This document shows, piece after piece, positions 15,922-24,743 of a stretch of DNA of 64,000 nucleotides; position 1 is the first letter of the stretch, and each line of letters opens with the position of its first letter. Under the pieces are notes generated by a model. It made no database searches. It was not told the DNA's origin and was given only the letters and a program-made list of their open reading frames with translations. The translations under genes and the position numbers were made by a program. This DNA comes from Calditrichia bacterium (GTDB lineage Bacteria; Calditrichota; Calditrichia; RBG-13-44-9; J075): positions 124,001 to 188,000 of the forward strand of contig JANQRS010000050.1 in NCBI GenBank assembly GCA_028284445.1, written 5' to 3'.

Positions 15922-16265
15922 GATAACCCCTTTACAACTTGGTTTAAATTTAACCCTGATTGAAATTGTTTGTGCCTTGTATACATTCCAGATCCGTGCC
16001 AAAATGGATTTTAGTATTGAGAATTTCTTTGGAGAGTTGCTTTAAGAAGCTGTTAATGATGACTTTATGAAGACGCTTTTCCTGTGAGAGCTCTGGGAGG
16101 CGCCCTAATGCCAATTCGACATTTTCAGCCGGAAGCCCTGAAAGTGCCTGTTAACAAAGTTGACAGTAGTAGGAAATTCCAAGGCAGACAAGCCATAAAT
16201 GAGAAAGCGAACCAATGGCGCTCTTTGCCGTAAGATGCAATAGAGATATCGGAAGGAGATAGAGC

Positions 16266-17285
16266 ATGATTCAAATTTGTACAGAAACATTGGGGCGCTG
16301 CTGTCATTTGCCGGCTAGGATCGGAACTCAGTACATCTTGTTGACACTTGTAGTTTTGCTGACACAGGCCTTTGTTGCCTACGCTTCCAATCCGTTACCT
16401 GAAGGCGAAATTCTCTATTATGAAGAGACCCGTCAGGGAAAGGGCAACTTGATGATTCTTGACCTGAGATCTGGCGAAAAGAAGCAGGTTGGTCGTTCCG
16501 GTTCGCGACCGGATCACTTCCCCGGTTGGTCTCCGGATGGTCAGCGCATTGTCTTCGAGTCCTACCGCAAAGGCGGCTGGCATATCTGGACGGCCGATGC
16601 AGCTGGCAAGAACGCCCGGCGCTTAAGTAATTTGCCGGATTTCAACACACGCTACTATGAATTCGATCCGGCGTTTAGCAATAACAGTCAAACCGTGGTC
16701 TTTACGCAAGGTGATGATCTTTGGACCGTTTCGCTCAATGAGCCTGCGCCGAAACGCCTGACCCCTGAGAACAATGGCCTTTGGGAAACCGCTGCATCCT
16801 GGTCGCCGGACGGTGAAGCGTTAGTGATGGTCGGTTACGGGGATGCCGATGAAAGCTGGAACCTCTACATCATGTTAATAGCTGACAAGTCTTTCACGCA
16901 GCTTACCAATGGACAGGGAACCAACCTGGCGCCGCGCTGGTCACCGGACGGTAAGCATATTCTCTTTTATTCCGACCGCTCCGCTAGTTTCGAGCTATAT
17001 GAGATGACAAGCGACGGAAAGAACACGCGTCCGGTCTTAAGCAAGACACAGCTTAATTCTGCCGGATTTAAGAAAACGCCATTGGTTCATCCCTGGGACA
17101 ACAATTGGGGAGCGACGGAGCAATACCGTGCAGATTATTCGCCGGACGGCAATTGGATCGCTTTCAGTCGGGATATTGATGGAGATCGGGAGCTCTTTAT
17201 TTCACAGCGTGACGGGAGTAAGCTGCAACGATTGACCAATCGACCGGGACTGGATGGGCAACCGGCCTGGCGGCCAACTCACTAG
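16266..17285 (+). CDS. TolB-like WD40 (PD40) beta-propeller, exported
   Basis: The product is 339 residues, with AAGGAGATAGAGC before the ATG. An N-terminal hydrophobic segment (YILLTLVVLLTQAFVAYA) acts as signal peptide. At least four PD40 propeller repeats carry the motif 'WSPDG': FPGWSPDGQRIVFESYR, SWSPDGEALVMVG, RWSPDGKHILFYSDR and DYSPDGNWIAFSRD. TolB-type propellers in the periplasm bind protein partners. The tolA/Q/R/pal genes are not here, so this is a stand-alone relative. The SnoaL-like gene at 17295 follows within ten bases, with its ribosome site overlapping this stop, suggesting co-translation. Confidence 0.85.
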   Translation: MIQICTETLGRCCHLPARIGTQYILLTLVVLLTQAFVAYASNPLPEGEILYYEETRQGKGNLMILDLRSGEKKQVGRSGSRPDHFPGWSPDGQRIVFESYRKGGWHIWTADAAGKNARRLSNLPDFNTRYYEFDPAFSNNSQTVVFTQGDDLWTVSLNEPAPKRLTPENNGLWETAASWSPDGEALVMVGYGDADESWNLYIMLIADKSFTQLTNGQGTNLAPRWSPDGKHILFYSDRSASFELYEMTSDGKNTRPVLSKTQLNSAGFKKTPLVHPWDNNWGATEQYRADYSPDGNWIAFSRDIDGDRELFISQRDGSKLQRLTNRPGLDGQPAWRPTH

Positions 17286-17294
17286 GAGGATATG

Positions 17295-17630
17295 ATGAGG
17301 AATCGAAAGCTGGCGCTGGCCTTCATAAACTGCTTTTGTGCCGGCGACATTGACGGACTTGCATCAATGTTGCATCCGGACTTCCAGTTTATAGGACCTT
17401 TATTTACCGCAGATTCCGCAGAAGACTATCTGACAACGCTGCGAGCAGATCCACCTGAAAGAAGTTTGTGCGATATCCATAGCGTGACGGAAAATGATTC
17501 TTCCGTGGCAGTCTTTTATCGCTATGAGAAGTTGTCGGGAGATTTGGAAATTGCCCAGCTTTTCCAGTTCACAGAACGCCTAATAAGCGGTATTCGCCTG
17601 ATTTTTGACTCCCAAGAACTTACCCGCTAA
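17295..17630 (+). CDS. NTF2/SnoaL-like protein
   Basis: The product is about 111 residues. Two ATGs (17292 and 17295) follow AGGAGG; the second, five bases away, is the better spaced. The chain (LALAFINCFCAGDIDGLASM; LHPDFQFIGPLF; SVAVFYRYEK) is typical of the NTF2-like superfamily, with the 'F..CFCAGD...L..MLHPDF' opening seen in SnoaL-like domains. It is translationally coupled to the TolB-like gene. No active-site assignment can be made. Confidence 0.7.
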   Translation: MRNRKLALAFINCFCAGDIDGLASMLHPDFQFIGPLFTADSAEDYLTTLRADPPERSLCDIHSVTENDSSVAVFYRYEKLSGDLEIAQLFQFTERLISGIRLIFDSQELTR

Positions 17631-18198
17631 ATATGAGCAAGTAAGAAGCAATTCGAATATTAAATTACTGGATTTCTGCACTTTCATTTGACATTATTAG
17701 AGCGGCAGCTTCAGCAACTGCCACCATTCCAGGCCGCGTCAGGAATGGAAGGACGTGGGTGATTTGGCGTCCGGTTCCTATGGTTGTGAAAGCAGCATTT
17801 CACTTGCAAGATGGAATCGACGCTGGCGGATGCCAATCCTTACAGGAATGACGCGGCCGTAATATTTTGTCAATCCTCGTATCCTGCATCAGCGTCAAAA
17901 GTGCCTGACCTCGTTTGTCTCTTCGCTACGAATATCATACATTTCTTCGTATACAATGCCAATTACATGCTAAATATGCGACTAAACGACCAAAATCTAT
18001 CGACACGGATGCACACGGATTTTCACAGATTAACACCGATGGAAACAGGCGAAGATATTGACAAAGATCGTCCAACTGCTTCTTTTTGTTCAGTTAATAC
18101 ATCATTCATCCGTGTGGATTATTGTTTATCCGTGACGATCTGTGTGAAACGGTTTTAGCTTTACGTCTTAGCATGTAATTCTCAAAGTTAATAAATGG
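17631..18198. other. 568-base gap with decayed repeat, no convincing gene
   Basis: This stretch holds a plus-strand frame at 17811-18158 with no ribosome site and low-complexity translation; I do not accept it. It contains the inverted CACGGAT-type repeat listed at 18003-18153. The sequence before it (ATTCCAGGCCGCGTCAGGAA and similar) looks like old repeat debris. Confidence 0.5.
18003..18153. repeat. Inverted CACGGAT-rich intergenic repeat
   Basis: The left arm (18003-18042) contains ACACGGATGCACACGGATT then TTCACAGATTAACACCGATG. The right arm (18107-18153) contains TCATCCGTGTGGATTATTG, then TTTATCCGTGACGATCTGTG, the reverse complement pattern. About 65 bases separate the arms. Repeats of the form CACGGAT..CACAGATTAACAC are common in bacterial intergenic DNA and can be small non-autonomous elements. 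Confidence 0.5.
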
Positions 18199-18591
18199 AT
18201 GAACCCGAGAAAAAATGTCCTGTTGATGCCTATGGCTGAGCTAGTGGCTGCACTTCATATCTGCTATGTCTGTTTCATCGCAATAACACCGATGGTGCTA
18301 CTCTTATATGGATTGCTCGGTGTCGAGAACCAGCTGCTTTCCTGGGCACGGCGACTTCATATTGCTGCATTGTTATTCGTCGCTATGCAATACCTTTTTG
18401 ACTGGTCCTGCCCGTTGACGGTTTTGGAAAATCAACTGCGTGGCTTACCGACAGGCGATATCTTCCTGGGCGCACCACAATGGCTGGCCTCGGGCGGCGC
18501 GCTTAGCAGTCTTGGCTGGATCTTATGCAGTGCTTATCTCACTTTCACCCTATTTGCATACCAATTTTCGAGGAAAATCCATGTTCTTTAG
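18199..18591 (+). CDS. DUF2784-like small membrane protein
   Basis: The product is 130 residues with three to four transmembrane helices (LVAALHICYVCFIAITPMVL; LHIAALLFVAMQYLFDWS; SLGWILCSAYLTFTLFAY). The central 'FDWSCPLTVLENQLRG' closely matches the conserved 'CPLT.LEN.LR' block of DUF2784. Their function is unknown. A second ATG at 18235 (MAELVAALHI) is also possible; no strong ribosome site decides. The following gene starts inside its last codons. Confidence 0.7.
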   Translation: MNPRKNVLLMPMAELVAALHICYVCFIAITPMVLLLYGLLGVENQLLSWARRLHIAALLFVAMQYLFDWSCPLTVLENQLRGLPTGDIFLGAPQWLASGGALSSLGWILCSAYLTFTLFAYQFSRKIHVL

Positions 18592-18961
18592 CGAAATGAC
18601 CACCTTTCTTTTTGGGATGATCATTCTGATGTTTGCGATCATCCTTGCCCTGAGCTGGGCCTTGCCTCTGAGCCTGCTGATCAGCTATGTCACCGGATAC
18701 ATAAAGGCTGAGCGAGGAGAAAAGCGCCGGGTCCCGCAATTAATTGCATTTTTTGCTGCTGTTATCCCGGCAACCATTGCGGCGATCATTATCATTTTTA
18801 TAAATATGAGTGGGAATGCAGGAAGCGGTGTGGAGGTGTTCGGACGGGATTTCGACGATATGACCCTTACATGGCCGGGGTTATTTATCCCGGTTATTCC
18901 AATCGTCGGTGAAGTTTTGATTCGCTCTAAATTTCCGCAGGAAGAGAAGGCGGGTGAGTAG
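18581..18961 (+). CDS. Small membrane protein of unknown function
   Basis: The product is 126 residues starting at 18581 (MFFSEMTTFLFGMIILMFAI), with GAGG seven bases upstream. It overlaps the preceding gene by 11 bases, so the two are probably co-translated. Three hydrophobic segments are visible (FLFGMIILMFAIILALSWAL; LIAFFAAVIPATIAAIIIIF; WPGLFIPVIPIVGEVLI), with a basic loop KAERGEKRR between the first two. No family recognised. Confidence 0.6.
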   Translation: MFFSEMTTFLFGMIILMFAIILALSWALPLSLLISYVTGYIKAERGEKRRVPQLIAFFAAVIPATIAAIIIIFINMSGNAGSGVEVFGRDFDDMTLTWPGLFIPVIPIVGEVLIRSKFPQEEKAGE

Positions 18962-18975
18962 ATTTGTTCTGCTTT

Positions 18976-19018
18976 GTCCCCCCTCAATCTCCCCCCCGGG
19001 GGGAGATTGAGGGGGGAC
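18976..19018. repeat. Near-perfect 21-base-arm palindrome
   Basis: The arms 18976-18996 (GTCCCCCCTCAATCTCCCCC and C) and 18998-19018 are exact reverse complements around one central base. It lies between the convergent small-membrane-protein and 3-hydroxyacyl-CoA dehydrogenase genes, where it could end transcription from both sides, but there is no T-tract. Confidence 0.8.
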
Positions 19019-19036
19019 GTCATGCGCAGTTATATA

Positions 19037-20368
19037 TTACACATATTCATTGATCGGTCCATAAAGATGAAAGAAACCGTTCATCAAGACGCCGTTTACA
19101 TTGTCTGCATTTTCCGATACGCCGCTATCAACCAATAGTTGACCAATATCTTTTGAGGCTTTCAAATAGTTGATGGCCAAACCTGCGCCAAGGGTATCCG
19201 TTGCAGCAAGATCTGCGAAGTAGCGACTCAGAGCTGTGTTTTTTTCCGGATTCTTCATCATTGCTTTCCAGGGGGCGTGCGAAGCTGGGAGATCACCCAG
19301 CTTTTGATCCGCCTCTGTTTCCCAGGAGTCCTCTGCGAGCGGCAAGTAGGATTTACTTGTGGTATCGTAAATCGCCGCCGGTTTGCCGCCTTCGTATTTC
19401 AGGAACCCATCTTTCTGAGAGCCGTCGGAAAACTGCCCGCCTTTAACACCGTTTTCAACCAGGATATCAATCAATTCACTATGCAGCGTTTCGCTGGAAA
19501 AGTGCGGGTCCATAATTTTTAGAATACTTTGGAAGATATCGAGGCCAACGTAGTCGATGAGCTGAAAAATCCCCATCGGACGCAGCAGGAAGTCGCGAGT
19601 TACGCGATTCATCATATATACCGCTTGCGCAAAACTCACGCCTTCTGATTGTAGTCGCAGCGCTTCACTAATCCCGTAGAGACCGTCACGCATAAAATGC
19701 CCATTGCCGATAAATCCGGCGATGTCATTTGAAGGGATGATTATCTTGCCAAGGCGTTGACCAAGATCTTTGCTCATATCAACCAGCTCTGGTGAAACGC
19801 TTTCAGGGATAATGAGCTCGACCAATTTCTGAACTGCCGGGGGATTATAAAAATGATAGCCAAGGATTCTGCCTTCCAGGCCAGTGGCGCTTTCCAGCGA
19901 GTGGATCGGGATGGAAGAGGTGTTGGTCATGAAAATAGTTTCCGGTCCGCAAAGGTCTTTGAGCTGATTATACACTCGGGTTTTAAGATCGATCTTCTCA
20001 AGAATTGCTTCGAAGACCAGGCGGGCATTGCCAACTGCGTCCAAGGTTGTTACCGGTGTCAGAATCGCTGCCATATCGTCCGCAAAGGCTGCCTGGATCT
20101 CTTCGGCGGATTTACCGGGATAATACTCGCTAAGCGAATCGTTTTTCTTCTCTGCATAGCGCATGGCTTGCTTGCGGAGGTAAGCCTGCAAACCATCAAG
20201 AGCATCGGAATTGACATCCATCAGCACGAGTTCATATGAATGATCCTGGCTGTTTGCCGCCAGTTTTTGCAAGGTCATTGCGCGGGCTAAGAGAAGTGAA
20301 ATGCCACTGCCCATTTTACCGCCTGCTCCCAATACCGCAACCCGTTGTAGCCGATCCGCCAAGTTCAT
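19037..20368 (-). CDS. 3-hydroxyacyl-CoA dehydrogenase family protein
   Basis: The product is 443 residues. The start at 20368 (MNLADRLQRVAVLGAGGKMG) follows AAGGAGAAAAA closely. It has an N-terminal Rossmann site RVAVLGAGGKMGSGISLL, the helix-end acidic residue in VLMDVNSDALD, and the catalytic loop ILGYHFYNPPAVQKLVELI. C-terminal helices include the 'FI.N......G...L' pattern AGFIGNGHFMRDGLYG. The family oxidises 3-hydroxyacyl-CoA with NAD+ in fatty-acid beta-oxidation. It lacks an enoyl-CoA hydratase domain and no other beta-oxidation gene is adjacent, so its substrate may differ from bulk fatty acids. Confidence 0.85.
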   Translation of the reverse strand: MNLADRLQRVAVLGAGGKMGSGISLLLARAMTLQKLAANSQDHSYELVLMDVNSDALDGLQAYLRKQAMRYAEKKNDSLSEYYPGKSAEEIQAAFADDMAAILTPVTTLDAVGNARLVFEAILEKIDLKTRVYNQLKDLCGPETIFMTNTSSIPIHSLESATGLEGRILGYHFYNPPAVQKLVELIIPESVSPELVDMSKDLGQRLGKIIIPSNDIAGFIGNGHFMRDGLYGISEALRLQSEGVSFAQAVYMMNRVTRDFLLRPMGIFQLIDYVGLDIFQSILKIMDPHFSSETLHSELIDILVENGVKGGQFSDGSQKDGFLKYEGGKPAAIYDTTSKSYLPLAEDSWETEADQKLGDLPASHAPWKAMMKNPEKNTALSRYFADLAATDTLGAGLAINYLKASKDIGQLLVDSGVSENADNVNGVLMNGFFHLYGPINEYV

Positions 20369-20551
20369 TTTTTCTCCTTCACAATAGGTCTTAAGGCTGA
20401 TAAAATACGTATTCGGCCACATCAAATCAATAAAACAGTATTATCGCCTGTTTTTGCTTGAATTCAGCAAGTGAAGTCGTTATAGTGAAGTATGCCGCTC
20501 GCTCGGCGGTTCTCACCAAAACCTAGAAAACAGTTATTCAGGAAAGACAAG

Positions 20552-22537
20552 ATGTCTTCAGATCATCCCGGAAGTGCAGGAACATTCGCAGCACTGGAGG
20601 TAAGCAAGCTGCTGCAAAGCAAGGACGGCCTAAATATCCTGCTCGAAGAAATGCTTGACGGTTTTTTGCTCACTGTTGGTGAGCAACTGGTCTATTGTAA
20701 CGGCGTCTTTGCCCGCATGATCGGCCGCGATGCCGGGGAAATTATCGGCGCCTCGACCCTCGATTTACTTCATAAGAAAGACCATCCCCGTGCGCGACTG
20801 CGCATGGATGAACTGCGGGATGGTGGTCAGATTTATCCCTCGGAATACTTGTTTCTTCATCAGGATGGTTCCAGAATACCGCTGGAAGTATCTTCCCGGC
20901 GTATTGAATACGCCGGACAGCCGGCTATTGTCAGCGTTGTTCGCGACCTAAGCGTTTTACGTAAAACGCAGCTTGCATTGGAAGCATCGGAAGAGAAGTA
21001 TCGTCTCTGGTTCGAGAATGTATCAGACGCCATGATGGTGATAAATCCGGAGACTTTTGGCTTCGAGGATGTCAACCGCTCGACGCTGGAGCTATTTGGT
21101 TATACCCGCGAAGAGTTTCTGCAACTGAAGGTACCGGATATATCCAATCAACCAGAGCTGACGGCCGGGACGGTTGTGCATTTACGTAAGACCGGTTTCC
21201 CGGAGGAAGAAATTTTCCGGCGGGACTGCCGCAAAAAAAATGGGGATATATTCCCGGCAGAAGTCAGCGCGGCTGCCTTTAAGGCTGACGGCAAAATGAA
21301 AATTGTGGCAGCCATGCGCGACTTGAGCGAGCGAGTACGGGCTGAAGAGGCAATTCGGATCAACGAAGAACGCCTGGCCTTGGCAGCCCAAGCCGGGAGA
21401 GTAGGGGTTTGGGATTGGGATCTGCTTACCGGCGCCCTTTATCTGGCGAAGAACTTTACGGCTATGCTCGGGTATGAAGACGCAGAAGGACCTATTGATT
21501 TCAAAGCCTGGATGGAGCACGTCTATGAGGAAGATCGTCCGAAGCTGCAGGAGGCGATCGACAATCATCTTGAAGGAGATGCTGAACAGATTGAGCTTGA
21601 ATGCCGCATGCTCCATCATAGCGGGGCCATTTGCTGGTTCATCGTGCGTGGGCATGTGATTCGAAATGATGACCAAAAGGCCATTCGCCTGATCGGCTCA
21701 CACACTGACATTAGTGAACTGAAGCGAGTTGAGGAAGAACTCACCATTCACCGGAATTTGCTTGAAGATTTGGTGGAGGTGCGCACACTGAAATTGCGCA
21801 ATATCAACCTAAAGCTGCAAGATGAGATCAAAGAGCACGAGCGGACCGAGGCGGCACTCAAGCAATCGCAGGAAGAACTCCGCAATTTGTCTGCTCACCT
21901 TCAGGATGCCCGGGAAAAGGAACGGCGGCGGATTGCCTCTGATTTACATGACGAATTAGGGCAAGAGTTATCAATTTTACAGATGGATATGACCTGGTTG
22001 GAAAATAACCTGCCGCCGGAATCCGCTGAATTGGTGGAAAAAACGCGCTCAATGTCGCATTTTGTTGGTCAGACCCTGAGAAAAGTTCAGCACATTGCTC
22101 AGGAGTTAAGACCAAGCGTGCTTGATAACCTCGGGTTTTCCGCAGCAATCTCCTGGCAAAGCGGCGAGTTCTCGCGGCGCACCGGCATTAAATGCCAGCT
22201 GAATGTGCCAGATGAGGATATTGACATTGGGCGCGATCTCTCGATTGTCCTTTTTCGGGTCTACCAGGAAGCCTTGACAAATGTGCTCCGTCATTCGGAA
22301 GCCAAGAAAGTCAAGGTTGATTTGAGCGTAGAAGATGGGCAGGTATTACTGGTCGTGAAAGACTATGGACGCGGCATTACCCGGGCGGAGATGTCAAATC
22401 CGCGGTCCCTGGGTCTTGTAGGAATGCGCGAGCGAGTGCATTCGTTGGGTGGAGAAATAAAAGTGGCGGGCAGTCCGGGCAAAGGCACCCGTATCAGCGT
22501 GCAGGTACCAATGGATCAGAAGGAGCAGGAATTGTGA
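20552..22537 (+). CDS. PAS-domain sensor histidine kinase (NarX/DegS type)
   Basis: The product is 661 residues from ATG 20552 (AGGAAAG six bases upstream; the frame opens earlier at 20492 but without a site). It has three PAS/PAC domains (about residues 28-135, 145-262 and 268-392), a coiled linker to about 455, and a HisKA_3 dimerisation domain with phosphoacceptor H466 in DLHDELGQELS. A HATPase_c domain follows with the N-box EALTNVLRHS, DYGRGI and GLVGMRERV. There is no transmembrane segment, so it senses inside the cell. Its stop overlaps the start of the response regulator gene (GTGA), the usual arrangement for a cognate pair. Confidence 0.93.
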   Translation: MSSDHPGSAGTFAALEVSKLLQSKDGLNILLEEMLDGFLLTVGEQLVYCNGVFARMIGRDAGEIIGASTLDLLHKKDHPRARLRMDELRDGGQIYPSEYLFLHQDGSRIPLEVSSRRIEYAGQPAIVSVVRDLSVLRKTQLALEASEEKYRLWFENVSDAMMVINPETFGFEDVNRSTLELFGYTREEFLQLKVPDISNQPELTAGTVVHLRKTGFPEEEIFRRDCRKKNGDIFPAEVSAAAFKADGKMKIVAAMRDLSERVRAEEAIRINEERLALAAQAGRVGVWDWDLLTGALYLAKNFTAMLGYEDAEGPIDFKAWMEHVYEEDRPKLQEAIDNHLEGDAEQIELECRMLHHSGAICWFIVRGHVIRNDDQKAIRLIGSHTDISELKRVEEELTIHRNLLEDLVEVRTLKLRNINLKLQDEIKEHERTEAALKQSQEELRNLSAHLQDAREKERRRIASDLHDELGQELSILQMDMTWLENNLPPESAELVEKTRSMSHFVGQTLRKVQHIAQELRPSVLDNLGFSAAISWQSGEFSRRTGIKCQLNVPDEDIDIGRDLSIVLFRVYQEALTNVLRHSEAKKVKVDLSVEDGQVLLVVKDYGRGITRAEMSNPRSLGLVGMRERVHSLGGEIKVAGSPGKGTRISVQVPMDQKEQEL

Positions 22538-23178
22538 TAAAAGTTTTGATCGCTGACGATCACCCAATTTTTCGCGAAGGATTGAAAAAGATTTTATTTT
22601 CCAGTCAGGACAAAGCAATGTCCGGCATTATTGTCGATGAAGCGCGTAACGGCCAGGAAGTACTGGGGATGGTGGTCCGCAATCGCTACGATGTGGTTAT
22701 TTTGGACGTTAACATGCCCGGACGGAACGGTCTGGAAATTCTTGAGCAGCTTAAAGCGGAAAATCCTGAGCTGCGGGTATTAATCTTAAGCATGTATTCT
22801 GAAGAACTCTATGCTGTCCGCGCCATTAAGGCTGGCGCTGCCGGATATCTGAACAAGAACGGTGCTGCAATGGAACTGGTCGAGGCCCTGAAGAAGGTGA
22901 TATCGGGCAATATGTACATTAGTCCGGCGGTGGCCGAGCAGTTGGCGGTTGAACTGAAGAGCGACCTGGAGAAACCGCTGCATGAATTGCTCTCTGCGCG
23001 TGAATACCAGGTGATGTGTATGATTGCGGCAGGGAAGAGCATCAAATCGATTGCGGATGAACTGGCGATCAGCACCAGCGCGGTCAGCACCCACCGTCAT
23101 CGCCTCTTGAAAAAGATGAATATGAAGAACAGCGCCGAACTGATACGGTATTCTGTGAAGCAGGGGCTTGTTGATTAA
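22534..23178 (+). CDS. NarL/LuxR-type response regulator
   Basis: The product is 214 residues, starting at GTG 22534 and overlapping the kinase stop by four bases. The receiver domain has the acidic pair in IADDHPIFREGL, phosphoacceptor D58 in VVILDVNMPGRNG, and the conserved K in LNKNGAAMELV. A LuxR-type helix-turn-helix follows from about residue 150 (LSAREYQVMCMIAAGKSIKS, then IADELAISTSAVSTHRHRLL). It should be phosphorylated by the kinase encoded just upstream and bind DNA as a dimer. Its targets are not visible here. Confidence 0.95.
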   Translation: MIKVLIADDHPIFREGLKKILFSSQDKAMSGIIVDEARNGQEVLGMVVRNRYDVVILDVNMPGRNGLEILEQLKAENPELRVLILSMYSEELYAVRAIKAGAAGYLNKNGAAMELVEALKKVISGNMYISPAVAEQLAVELKSDLEKPLHELLSAREYQVMCMIAAGKSIKSIADELAISTSAVSTHRHRLLKKMNMKNSAELIRYSVKQGLVD

Positions 23179-24005
23179 ACGTCGTAATTCTCCAAATCTC
23201 GAATTGGCGCCTGCAAACTATTAAAGCAACACGATCTGCCCGCCTTCAAAAAGGGCAATGAAGATCGACGGAGCAGAAGATCGGTTTGAACTAATGGGTT
23301 TGTACAACTACGAGAGCATTTCTGGGATTGAATGATTCAACGCTGAGTATTTCCGGCTTAGATACTATGTTGTTTCCCCTTTTAGTCATTTGTCAAGAAC
23401 AGATATAAAAAATAGTGCTTGCAAAATAAGTATGTTTTAGATAATTTTTAGAGAAATTTTTCCTCTTCGATTGTTCTTGATAGATCCACTTCAATAAGCG
23501 CATGGTCCAATCGTGTGGACATTTAGAGCAAAACTCTTGCGGATGCAATTTAGACGGAGGCCATGAAGTCCCTTGTGGGTTCGTGGTGGCGATGAGCGAC
23601 ACGGCGACAATAGTCAAAATGATTTGAGAGTCGCTTGATTGTCTTTCAGTCTTTATTCTGACTTCTGTATATCTCACATTAAATCTACCTGCTGCTATAA
23701 ATTGGTACGACAGTTTCAGTGGTACGCGTTGAGTCGGGCAACTGACCTCGATCGAGCATGGTTTTCTCCGTAACTAGGCAATTCGCGAAGCAAAGCACCA
23801 TCGAGGTCGGAATCCTGAAGGGCCCCAGAATATCTCTTTTTGGGTGCTTTGTCGGTCAATTACCAAATGATAGAGATTCAATATCCCCGTTTCCGTAAGG
23901 TCTTGGTAGCTCCTGCTATATATAAATGCGATAAAAGACCGTATTCTCCACGCAAAAAACAAAGGGCAACATTATTAACCAAGCTTTCTAAGGAGGACAT
24001 TAGGC
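23179..24005. other. 827-base gap before the RiPP-like locus
   Basis: No convincing gene. A minus-strand frame (23393-23677, 94 codons, GTG start, MRYTEVRIKTERQSSDSQII) has one hydrophobic stretch (IILTIVAVSLIATT) and CSKCPHDW, but lacks a good ribosome site and ends in AT-rich sequence, so I leave it open. ACCTCGAT near 23746 and ATCGAGGT near 23800 form a distant inverted repeat. The last 100 bases are AT-rich (CTATATATAAATGCGATAAA) and could hold the promoter of the candidate precursor gene. Confidence 0.4.
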
Positions 24006-24683
24006 ATGGCAGTTCAATTTCCAACCAAAGGTGCATACCTAACGCTTTCTCACAGTATTTTTATCTTCACGGACAAGGATTTCAGCGCTGCGGGATTGTT
24101 AGGGGATCCCACCGCTCCTAACGCTGTGATAATTACTCGCGGTTTGCTGAAGCTCTTACAGGGCCTGTTTTTTGATGCGAGTGCGATGGGAAAAAGCCTG
24201 GAGATTCCAGCCGTTGCGGCAGAGATAAAGAAGCTGCTTAACAAAGATGCTTATGGTGACGGATTGATGGTGGTAACAGAGCTCGTGAACCGAATCCATA
24301 GCTTTGGTATCACCAAAAAGGTTCCACAGCTATCGGCTATTGACAGGAGAAGCAATCATGCGGATTCTGAAGAGTTTCTGAACGGCCGGAAATTCTGGAT
24401 TCCGCAGGGGGCTATTCAAACCCGGCAAGTGGACGGCAATGCAATCTCGCTGGCTGTGTGTCCCACAAGCCTCGCTGGGGATATTGAGCCCGATGACAGC
24501 CTTAATTTGGTAGGGATCACGAAGTATGGACATCATATGCTCTTAAGTAGCCAAGGTAATCGATGCGCTGCTTGTGCTGGTTGTTCCGGTTGTGGTCTTT
24601 GTATCCTATGTGGAGAGGTTAATGCCGCTGCAGCAGTTGCCAATACAATTGGGGTCACGGCTACCATAGGGATTTCCAACTAG
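24006..24683 (+). CDS. Candidate RiPP precursor with six-cysteine CxxC ladder
   Basis: The product is 225 residues, preceded by a strong AAGGAGG about nine bases before the ATG. The first about 180 residues look like a folded, mostly helical leader (GLLKLLQGLFFDASAMGKSL; AAEIKKLLNKDAYGDGLMVV) with one cysteine (C152). Then comes RCAACAGCSGCGLCILCGEV, with cysteines at 187, 190, 193, 196, 199 and 202, exactly every third residue, followed by a small-residue tail (NAAAAVANTIGVTATIGISN). A radical SAM/SPASM gene begins 60 bases downstream. Long leader plus short cysteine-rich core next to a SPASM enzyme is the layout of thioether-type peptides (sactipeptides, ranthipeptides), but I know no family with this spacing. 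Alternatives are a metal-binding protein or an iron-sulfur scaffold. Confidence 0.65.
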   Translation: MAVQFPTKGAYLTLSHSIFIFTDKDFSAAGLLGDPTAPNAVIITRGLLKLLQGLFFDASAMGKSLEIPAVAAEIKKLLNKDAYGDGLMVVTELVNRIHSFGITKKVPQLSAIDRRSNHADSEEFLNGRKFWIPQGAIQTRQVDGNAISLAVCPTSLAGDIEPDDSLNLVGITKYGHHMLLSSQGNRCAACAGCSGCGLCILCGEVNAAAAVANTIGVTATIGISN

Positions 24684-24743
24684 TGCAAATCCGGTTTCAT
24701 GTATTCATCCAGACAAAATAAATCTTCAGATAGGAGATCCGTT

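Noticed and set aside
17811..18158. Plus-strand 115-codon frame
   Set aside because: It runs through the CACGGAT repeat, has no ribosome binding site and its translation does not look like a folded protein.
18440..18580. Longer N-terminus of the small membrane protein at 18581
   Set aside because: It overlaps the DUF2784-like gene in another frame and lacks a ribosome site; the ATG at 18581 has one.
24699..24743. Earlier start (MYSSRQNKSSDRRS) of the radical SAM gene
   Set aside because: The ATG at 24744 has a well-spaced TAGGAG; the earlier one has none and adds a poorly structured, serine-rich stretch.
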